Both the position numbers and the translations under genes were made by a program. This document shows, one piece after another, positions 1 through 4,602 of a DNA stretch of 6,606 nt. The notes under the pieces were generated by a model. That model made no database searches, was not told the origin of the DNA, and worked only from the letters and a program-made list of their open reading frames with translations. Within the stretch, counting starts at the first letter, position 1, and each line of letters starts with the position of its first letter. This stretch comes from Flavobacteriales bacterium (GTDB lineage: Bacteria; Bacteroidota; Bacteroidia; Flavobacteriales; Flavobacteriaceae). The stretch spans positions 1-6,606 of the forward strand of contig JALWYR010000088.1 in assembly GCA_027003085.1 (NCBI GenBank). The letters are read 5' to 3'.

Positions 1-562
1 CGAAGAGGAGTATTTGGAATATATCCTGCCCAAAAAACCCATGAACATCCTGAAAAACCTGTTGGCCAAAAACGATGCGGCTGTAAATATGCGTTTTTCG
101 GGGAAAAGGGCCGAATTCAGCTTTGATAATATCCGCTTGTTTACCACCCTGATCGATGGTAAATTTCCCCTTTACGAAAAGGTTATTCCCACCGATAATC
201 CTTTTATGCTCATTGCCAACCGCGAAACGCTTTTGTCATCCATTCGCCGTGTATCGTTTTATGCCAATCAATCCACCTATTTGGTACAATTGATACTTCG
301 CGGCAGTTCGCTCGTCGTTACGGCACGCAACGATGAGATGGCCAGTGAGGCCGACGAAGAACTCACGGTCAACTACCAGGGCGAAGACCTGAACATCGGA
401 TTCAACGGCCGTTCGCTGGCCGAAATGTTGGCCGCCCTCGACAGCGAAGAAGTGGAAATGACCTTTTCGTCGCCCAAACGGGCCGCCCTTATCGCACCCC
501 TGGACGGGCTCAGCGAAGAAGAGGATATACTTATGCTCCTGATGCCTATTGCCATCGGCTAA
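1..562 (+). CDS. dnaN: DNA polymerase III beta subunit (sliding clamp), 3' portion
   Basis: This is the C-terminal 186 residues of the ring-shaped processivity clamp that tethers DNA polymerase III and many repair proteins to DNA. The reading frame is open from the left edge (codons start at position 2), so the gene is 5'-truncated, and any start inside the window would be false. Roughly half of a usual clamp of about 370 residues is present, covering the end of domain 2 and all of domain 3. Recognisable clamp stretches are ILPKKPMNILKNLL, then FTTLIDGKFPLYEKVIP, then SIRRVSFYA, and the C-terminal LLMP that lines the partner-binding pocket. The protein ends MPIAIG, slightly longer than the classic MPMRL end. 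The TAA stop overlaps the start of the next small gene (TAATG), which suggests translational coupling in an operon with queD and lpxH. Identification is firm. Confidence 0.96.
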   Translation, partial: EEEYLEYILPKKPMNILKNLLAKNDAAVNMRFSGKRAEFSFDNIRLFTTLIDGKFPLYEKVIPTDNPFMLIANRETLLSSIRRVSFYANQSTYLVQLILRGSSLVVTARNDEMASEADEELTVNYQGEDLNIGFNGRSLAEMLAALDSEEVEMTFSSPKRAALIAPLDGLSEEEDILMLLMPIAIG

Positions 563-699
563 TGGAACACGATTGGTCATACCGCCTGGCATATTGGATT
601 ACGGCTTTGCTTCCCGTAATTTTAGGATTTGGTCTTACCATATTGATTTTGGTGATTTTACAAAAAAAATACAAAGGGCCCGAAGATGAAGAAGAATAA
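562..699 (+). CDS. 45-residue single-span membrane microprotein, unknown function
   Basis: I do not recognise this protein. It is a 45-codon frame that begins with an ATG sharing one base with the dnaN stop and ends 14 bases inside queD. Translation gives a short polar start (MEHDWSYRLAYW), a continuous hydrophobic stretch at about residues 13-33 rich in L, I, V and G, then a basic patch (QKKYK, 34-38) and an acidic tail (EDEEE). This is the layout of a single-pass inner-membrane protein, with the positive patch predicting a cytoplasmic C-terminus. The case for a real gene is its exact fit into the otherwise uncovered 123 bases between dnaN and queD, the stop/start overlap with dnaN, the overlap with queD, and the coherent membrane-protein composition. 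It is short enough for automated annotation to miss it. No family or function is claimed. Confidence 0.7.
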   Translation: MEHDWSYRLAYWITALLPVILGFGLTILILVILQKKYKGPEDEEE

Positions 700-1150
700 A
701 ATCCGGCTGACCAAAATTTTTCATTTCGAAACGGGTCATGCCCTGGCGGGTTACGACGGCAAATGCCGCAATGTGCACGGACACAGCTACCGGCTCGAAG
801 TAACCGTTATCGGCTACCCCATTGACGACCCTGCGCATGTTAAATATGGTATGGTAATCGATTTTGGCGACCTGAAAAAAATCGTCAAAGAGCGTGTGGT
901 GGACGTTTACGATCACGCCTTATTGCTTAACAAAAACGGAGCCTATCGCCCCATGGGCGAACGCCTGGCCGCCGAAGGGCATCGTATTTTGCTGGTGGAT
1001 TTCCAACCCACGGGCGAAATGATGCTGCACGATATCAAGGAACGCATCCGGCCGCATTTGCCCGAAGGTGTGCGCCTTTTTGCCTTGCGGCTCTACGAAA
1101 CAGGAACTTCTTATGCCGAATGGTATGCCGACGACCAGGAAGAAGATTGA
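686..1150 (+). CDS. queD: 6-carboxytetrahydropterin synthase (QueD / PTPS family)
   Basis: QueD converts 7,8-dihydroneopterin triphosphate to 6-carboxy-5,6,7,8-tetrahydropterin, the first dedicated step of the 7-deazapurine (preQ0/queuosine) pathway, in the cytoplasm. The 154-residue protein has the full family signature: zinc ligands H18 (FETGHAL) and H31 and H33 in the C-x3-HGH motif (C27-RNV-HGH), the catalytic cysteine C27, the catalytic D76-H77 pair (VYDHALL), PTGEMM at 108-113, and the substrate-binding glutamate E138 in LYETGTSYAEW. The Cx3HGH spacing favours QueD over the eukaryotic-type 6-pyruvoyl enzyme or PTPS-III. At 154 residues it is longer than the ~120-residue proteobacterial QueD; the extra length lies between the DH pair and PTGE. 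The ATG lies inside the preceding microprotein gene and the 3' end overlaps lpxH, so the genes are almost certainly co-transcribed. Confidence 0.93.
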   Translation: MKKNKIRLTKIFHFETGHALAGYDGKCRNVHGHSYRLEVTVIGYPIDDPAHVKYGMVIDFGDLKKIVKERVVDVYDHALLLNKNGAYRPMGERLAAEGHRILLVDFQPTGEMMLHDIKERIRPHLPEGVRLFALRLYETGTSYAEWYADDQEED

Positions 1151-1919
1151 TTTGGATTTGGCCTCGGGCCGCAAGTTGTATTTCGTTTCGGATGTGCATT
1201 TGGGCTATCCTGACGAAAACTCTTCGCGCGAGCGGGAAAAAAAGTTTGTAGATTGGCTGGAAAAAATTGCGCCACATGCCGGCGCTTTGTTTTTAGTAGG
1301 CGATATTTTCGACTTTTGGTTCGACTGGCGGCGGAGTGTTCCACGTAATTATACACGCACGCTGGGCACATTGGCCCGTATGGCCGATCGGGGCGTTCGA
1401 ATTTTTTATTTCTACGGCAACCACGATATGTGGATGCGCGATTATTTTGAAAAGGAAATCGGCATGGAAATGGTGCCCGATGCGGCGGAAGTGCTGTGGG
1501 CGGGTAAGCGGATATTTGTAGCCCATGGCGATGGTATGGGCCCGGGCGACCGAGGCTACAAAATCCTGAAAAAGATTTTCCGTTCGCCCCTCTCGCAATG
1601 GCTCTACCGCCAATTACATCCCGATTGGGGTATTGCTTTGGCTTCTTTTTTTTCGCGATGGAGCCGGCGCTCGGGAAACAAAATGACCACGCGTTTCAAG
1701 GGTCCTGAAAAGGAGTTTCTCATTCAATATGCCTTGAAAGTGTTGGAAAAAGAACATTTCGATTATTTTATTTTCGGCCACCGGCATCATGTGGTGGAAT
1801 ATGCGCTGAACGACCGGTCGGTTTATTATAATTTAGGCGATTGGTTGGAGCATTTTTCCTGGTTAGAGATGCAAAAGGGCAAAAAACCACAATTGATGCA
1901 ACATGCTTCTACCCCCTGA
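1125..1919 (+). CDS. lpxH: UDP-2,3-diacylglucosamine diphosphatase (LpxH-type metallophosphoesterase)
   Basis: LpxH hydrolyses UDP-2,3-diacylglucosamine to lipid X and UMP, the fourth step of lipid A synthesis, at the inner face of the cytoplasmic membrane. With the start used here (264 residues) the calcineurin-like di-metal site is complete: D23 and H25 (SDVHLG), D60 (VGDIFDFW), N99-H100-D101 (YGNHD), H134 (AHGDGMGPGD) and H219/H221 (FGHRHH). This pattern matches the metal ligands of known LpxH enzymes, and GDIFDFW plus HGDGMGPGDRGYK point to LpxH rather than a generic phosphoesterase. The start is uncertain. ATG 1125 puts a short lead before the first strand; ATG 1113 (four residues longer) is preceded by AGGAA at a suitable distance; ATG 1068 would overlap queD much further and adds a Cys-containing lead unlike the family. 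With 1125 the overlap with queD is 26 bases. This appears to be the last gene of the dnaN-queD-lpxH operon. Confidence 0.9.
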   Translation: MPTTRKKIDLDLASGRKLYFVSDVHLGYPDENSSREREKKFVDWLEKIAPHAGALFLVGDIFDFWFDWRRSVPRNYTRTLGTLARMADRGVRIFYFYGNHDMWMRDYFEKEIGMEMVPDAAEVLWAGKRIFVAHGDGMGPGDRGYKILKKIFRSPLSQWLYRQLHPDWGIALASFFSRWSRRSGNKMTTRFKGPEKEFLIQYALKVLEKEHFDYFIFGHRHHVVEYALNDRSVYYNLGDWLEHFSWLEMQKGKKPQLMQHASTP

Positions 1920-2011
1920 AAGGCAAACCGGTAACAAAAATGTCAAATTTTTAATTATTTTTCACTAATACAACTTTTATAGATTAACGTATTCAAAAAG
2001 GATTAAATAAC

Positions 2012-2041
2012 TTTGACTACTCAATACTTTAATTATTTTTT
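2012..2041 (+). promoter_or_regulatory. Candidate Bacteroidetes-type promoter for the roadblock-globin operon
   Basis: TTTG at 2012-2015 is followed after 18 bases by TATTTTTT at 2034-2041, which fits the phylum's TTTG (-33) and TAnnTTTG (-7) pattern apart from the final G. Transcription would start near 2047, leaving a leader of about 20 bases before the ATG at 2068. The whole 1920-2067 region is very A+T-rich, so chance matches are likely. TATACCTTTA at 2042-2051 is a rival -7 element but has no TTTG at a suitable distance. Confidence 0.35.
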
Positions 2042-2067
2042 TATACCTTTACCAAAAATTATCTTCC

Positions 2068-2418
2068 ATGAAAAATCTTGATGCCATACTGCAAGAATTA
2101 TTAATGAATACCGATTCCGAAGCAGTAGTTTTGGCCAATTCCGACGGCTTGCCGTTGGCTGCCATTAACACCAAAGACGACAACCGCATTGCGGCGCTTA
2201 CGGCATCATTGCAATCCATGACCGACCGGTTTGTAGAAAATTTTAACAGGGACAAATCCAAGCAAATTATTGTCGAAACCGAACAGGGGTACATTACTAT
2301 CAAACGTGTGAATGATAACCTTGTGCTGATGTTGCTTTCGGGCGAAAATGCCAAATTGGGTATGATTTTGCTCTATGTGGACGATGCTATTAAACGCATT
2401 AACGAAGTTTTTGTTTAA
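2068..2418 (+). CDS. Roadblock/LC7 domain protein (MglB-like)
   Basis: This 116-residue protein is a single roadblock/LC7 domain. It opens with helix LDAILQELL (4-12), then the paired strands SEAVVLANSDGLPLAAI (17-33) with the typical 'NSDG-L' turn, a long central helix (about 40-60), strands KQIIVETEQGYITIKRV (65-81) and NLVLMLLSG (84-92), and the final helix led by NAKLGMILLYVDDAIKRI (94-111). Family members dimerise and commonly act as GTPase-activating or scaffold partners of Ras-like GTPases, as MglB does for MglA in Myxococcus. No GTPase is encoded in this window. It is the first of four genes spaced 12-18 bases apart, followed by a protoglobin and two roadblock-like proteins, and is probably transcribed with them. 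The domain is clear; the partner and specific role are unknown. Confidence 0.88.
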   Translation: MKNLDAILQELLMNTDSEAVVLANSDGLPLAAINTKDDNRIAALTASLQSMTDRFVENFNRDKSKQIIVETEQGYITIKRVNDNLVLMLLSGENAKLGMILLYVDDAIKRINEVFV

Positions 2419-2436
2419 CCTGAAAAATGGCAATTT

Positions 2437-3030
2437 ATGGAAACCGATTTGATGGTGCTCACTGAAAAGCTTTTGGAGCACATCCCGGAGAACCTCCGTT
2501 TGAAAGATATCGATATAAAAGTACTCAACGATCATTTGGATTTTTTCCTGTCCAAAGCCGACATCATCGTTAAAGATTTTTACGACACACTTTTTTCCAA
2601 CGAAGCCACACGCAAGGTTTTTCACGAAGGCGAACGGCCCATCCGCGAAAAATCTTTGGCCGAATGGGTGGTCAAAACCATCGGCGGTAAGTTCGATAAG
2701 GATTATTGGGCCTGGCAAACCTTTGTGGGCATCTTGCACATCAAGCGAAAGGTTACCAACGATTATATGTTGATTATGATGCACCGTATTTCGGATTTGG
2801 TTATCGGTGAGGCCTACAAGGATTTGCCTGCCGAAGAGGCCGCTGCGTTGAAAACGGCCTGGCTCAAATTGGCCGGCATCGTGTTGTCCTTGATTTCCGA
2901 ATCCTATCATTATTTTTACTTGGTGGCCATTAGCCAAACCACGGGAATAAAACTGAACCTGTTGGATAATTTGGTTCGCGTGGAAGTGGATAACCTTTTG
3001 GAAGCCAACAAAAAATATCGATTAACCTAA
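2437..3030 (+). CDS. Stand-alone protoglobin (heme-binding sensor globin domain)
   Basis: The 197-residue protein matches the protoglobin/sensor-globin family, at the usual length of single-domain protoglobins (about 195). Features are a pre-helix region (1-40), helix KADIIVKDFYDTLFSN (40-55) in which Y49 is a candidate distal B10 tyrosine, the EWVVKTIGGKFDKDYWAWQ block (76-94), then the proximal heme ligand H101 in GILHIKRKVTNDYM, and late helices that include YHYFYLVAISQTTG (157-170). Known relatives bind O2, NO or CO, either as free protoglobins or as the N-terminal sensor of chemotaxis or diguanylate cyclase proteins. Here no output domain is fused; the protein ends soon after the last globin helix (LLEANKKYRLT). 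Output therefore probably passes to a partner, with the co-encoded roadblock proteins the obvious candidates (inference). It starts 18 bases after the upstream roadblock gene. ATG 2452 is a possible alternative start. A role in O2 or NO detoxification rather than sensing is possible. Confidence 0.85.
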   Translation: METDLMVLTEKLLEHIPENLRLKDIDIKVLNDHLDFFLSKADIIVKDFYDTLFSNEATRKVFHEGERPIREKSLAEWVVKTIGGKFDKDYWAWQTFVGILHIKRKVTNDYMLIMMHRISDLVIGEAYKDLPAEEAAALKTAWLKLAGIVLSLISESYHYFYLVAISQTTGIKLNLLDNLVRVEVDNLLEANKKYRLT

Positions 3031-3048
3031 AAAATACGGTGATAAAAG

Positions 3049-3480
3049 ATGTTCGGTTTGTCCAAAAAAAGATTATCGCCCACTCAACGTATGCGCTATT
3101 ATATGACCTTGAAGGAATTGAATGACGCCCTGGGCTTCAATTACCATGGAAGTGTTTTGGTTGATAAAAAATTCCGCGTGTTGGAAGAGCATGTTGCCGA
3201 TACCAACCAGCTTAAAAAAGATTTGGGAGAAAGTTTGAAGGCCATGCTAAAACGCTTCAAAAAACTCGAAGGCAAAGAAATTCCTGTGGGCGGAGAACTA
3301 TTTCCCTTTGAGCGCCTTATACTTTCTTTGAAAAATAATTTCTTAACCATATTGTTATCCGAACATTACGGATTTGCTTTGTATTTGGGTAAGGAAAATC
3401 TGAATATGGGCACCATGCTTAATATCATTTGTCCGAAAATTGCGGATTTGTTGGAATCTCTTGAAAACGATGAAAACTAA
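3049..3480 (+). CDS. Divergent roadblock-like protein, function unknown
   Basis: This 143-residue soluble protein has no family I can name with certainty. Its layout resembles a roadblock/LC7 fold: helix (about 12-28), strands NYHGSVLVDKKFRVLEEH (31-48), a long charged helix (52-74), an inserted segment KEIPVGGELFPFERL (76-90), strands ILSLKNNFLTILLSEHYGFALYLG (91-114), and a final helix led by NLNMGTMLNII (117-127), where roadblock proteins carry a similar glycine-led helix. The N-terminus (MFGLSKKRL) is basic. The KENLNMG segment is nearly repeated in the next protein (KEKLNMG) and resembles GENAKLG of the upstream clear roadblock protein, suggesting that the three are distant paralogues. 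It begins 18 bases after the protoglobin gene and ends 12 bases before the next, so it belongs to the same unit. The fold call is inference from strand and helix order; that it is a gene is close to certain. Confidence 0.72.
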   Translation: MFGLSKKRLSPTQRMRYYMTLKELNDALGFNYHGSVLVDKKFRVLEEHVADTNQLKKDLGESLKAMLKRFKKLEGKEIPVGGELFPFERLILSLKNNFLTILLSEHYGFALYLGKENLNMGTMLNIICPKIADLLESLENDEN

Positions 3481-3492
3481 ATTCCCTCAGCT

Positions 3493-3873
3493 ATGAATGT
3501 GGAAAAATTACAACAGGGTATTGAAAAATTAAAAAAAGAACTGGGCGCCTCGCTTTTGGCAACAGATATATGGAAATCGGGCGTAGGAACCTCATTGGCA
3601 TCCTATAACTCCAATCCCGAAGGAGCCGCCCTGTTCGACCGGGCTACGGATTACTTGAAAAAAACCTTGGAAACCGCAGGATTCCCCGAATTGGACGATT
3701 ATTATTTGGTGGAACTCAAAAACAACAAATTAATCGTTATCATGGTATTCCCCGAAGGTTTCCAATGGGGCATCCTGGCCGATAAGGAAAAACTTAACAT
3801 GGGGATGCTGCTTAGTATTGCCATTCCGCAGGCCAAAAAATATTTTTACGATGCCTATCAATCGGAAGATTGA
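3493..3873 (+). CDS. Divergent roadblock-like protein, function unknown
   Basis: This 126-residue soluble protein ends the four-gene unit. It starts with helix VEKLQQGIEKLKKEL (3-17), then strand LGASLLATDIWKSGVGTSLASY (17-38), where a roadblock protein has its first two strands, a helix (about 44-62), strands YYLVELKNNKLIVIMVF (70-86) and FQWGILADK (90-98), and a final helix led by KLNMGMLLSIAIPQAKKYF (100-118). The KE-x-LNMG-xx-L-x-I-xx-P pattern is shared with the preceding gene, so the two look like paralogues. A conserved-looking W27 and N39/N41 lie in the first strand loop. By analogy it would dimerise with itself or with the other roadblock-like subunits; this is inference. No membrane segment or signal peptide is seen. 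A hairpin terminator follows within about 30 bases. Confidence 0.72.
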   Translation: MNVEKLQQGIEKLKKELGASLLATDIWKSGVGTSLASYNSNPEGAALFDRATDYLKKTLETAGFPELDDYYLVELKNNKLIVIMVFPEGFQWGILADKEKLNMGMLLSIAIPQAKKYFYDAYQSED

Positions 3874-3903
3874 TCCATAGCACATCAATAATTTTTTCAC
3901 TTT

Positions 3904-3925
3904 TCCGGCTTCGTGCCGGATTTTT
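3904..3925 (+). terminator. Rho-independent terminator after the roadblock-globin unit
   Basis: TCCGGC (3904-3909) pairs with GCCGGA (3915-3920) around a TTCGT loop and is followed directly by ATTTTTATT. A GC-rich six-pair stem with a T-run on the + strand, 30 bases after the last stop codon, is a standard intrinsic terminator. There is no matching A-run on the left side, so it is probably one-directional. It separates the roadblock-globin unit from ruvA. Confidence 0.75.
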
Positions 3926-3946
3926 ATTGCTTTCCAACCTAACGAT

Positions 3947-3978
3947 TTTGCCCGTGATTTTCAAAAGCCTTATTTTTA
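3947..3978 (+). promoter_or_regulatory. Bacteroidetes-type promoter for ruvA-sprA
   Basis: TTTG at 3947-3950 and TATTTTTA at 3971-3978 are separated by 20 bases, close to the phylum's TTTG / TAnnTTTG consensus; only the last G is replaced by A. Transcription would start near 3984-3986, giving a leader of about 12-14 bases before the ruvA ATG at 3998. Its position just after a terminator and just before the gene supports it. No Shine-Dalgarno sequence is seen, as is usual in this phylum. Confidence 0.5.
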
Positions 3979-3997
3979 CGCAAATTTCTTTAAGAAA

Positions 3998-4582
3998 ATG
4001 TTTGAATACCTCTCGGGTAAACCCGCAGAACTATCACCTGCACATGCCGTAGTGGATGTAAACGGTATTGGCTACTTTGTCCGCATCACCGTGCATACCT
4101 ACGAAAAAATCGCCGGACAGGATACCATTAAACTCTATACCGAATTTATTATCCGTGATGACGGACAATACCTTTATGGTTTTGCCGACAAGGCGGAACG
4201 TCAATTTTTTCGCCAGTTGATCGCCATTTCGGGCGTGGGCGCCGCTTCGGCCATCAGTATTCTTTCAGCCGTAGCCCCCGGTGAATTGGCCCAAGCCATC
4301 ATTGACGAAAACATCGCCGTGCTCAAAGCCATCAAGGGCATCGGCCCCAAAACGGCCAAGCGCATTGTTGTGGAACTCAAAGACAAATTGCTCAAAGAAG
4401 GCTTTCCGGGTCAGGCATCGCAAACCGCCGCTGCCGGCCCCAAAGCCGAAGAAGCCATTGCCGCCCTCGAAGTGTTGGGCTATCCGCGCCGTGTAACCCA
4501 AAAACCCGTTCAACAAATCCTCCGCGAACATCCCGGGCTGAGCACCGAACAAATAATAAAACTCGCCCTCAAACGTTTATAA
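3998..4582 (+). CDS. ruvA: Holliday junction branch migration protein RuvA
   Basis: RuvA binds four-way DNA junctions as a tetramer and loads the RuvB motor for branch migration during recombinational repair. The 194-residue protein has the usual length and three domains. Domain I is an OB fold (1-63) beginning MFEYLSGK, with DVNGIGYFV at 20-28 and the end LYGF at 59-62. Domain II has two helix-hairpin-helix motifs, LIAISGVGAASAISILS (74-90) and LKAIKGIGPKTAKRIVVELKDKL (109-131). A flexible A/G/P-rich linker (about 136-148) joins the small RuvB-binding domain III (EEAIAALEVLGY to the end). The start is fixed by the family N-terminus. A candidate promoter lies directly upstream and the sprA homologue begins 20 bases downstream with no terminator between, so the two are probably co-transcribed. 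No ruvB or ruvC is in the window. Confidence 0.97.
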   Translation: MFEYLSGKPAELSPAHAVVDVNGIGYFVRITVHTYEKIAGQDTIKLYTEFIIRDDGQYLYGFADKAERQFFRQLIAISGVGAASAISILSAVAPGELAQAIIDENIAVLKAIKGIGPKTAKRIVVELKDKLLKEGFPGQASQTAAAGPKAEEAIAALEVLGYPRRVTQKPVQQILREHPGLSTEQIIKLALKRL

Positions 4583-4602
4583 TCCGTCCGAACGCCTTGC
4601 GT

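Noticed and set aside
1068..1124. Upstream ATG extension of lpxH
   Set aside because: It would extend the overlap with queD to over 80 bases and adds a Cys-containing lead (MCAFLPCGS) unlike LpxH N-termini. Internal starts at 1113 or 1125 fit better.
1936..1952. AAAAAT / ATTTTT inverted repeat after lpxH as a terminator
   Set aside because: The stem is six A-T pairs only and too weak for an intrinsic terminator, and such matches are expected by chance in this A+T-rich gap.
2206..2937. 243-codon open frame on the minus strand across the roadblock and protoglobin genes
   Set aside because: It spans two convincing + strand genes and the gap between them, and its product is low-information with many H, F and Q residues, so it is an antisense shadow.
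3841..3980. TATTTTTACG occurring twice (3841-3850 and 3971-3980)
   Set aside because: The first copy is coding sequence (YFYDA region) and the second overlaps the ruvA -7 element. A ten-base A+T-rich match is not convincing as a functional repeat.
3870..4052. 60-codon + strand frame between the last roadblock-like gene and ruvA
   Set aside because: It runs through the terminator hairpin, the ruvA promoter and the first codons of ruvA in another frame. Its hydrophobic look comes from the T-rich intergenic DNA.
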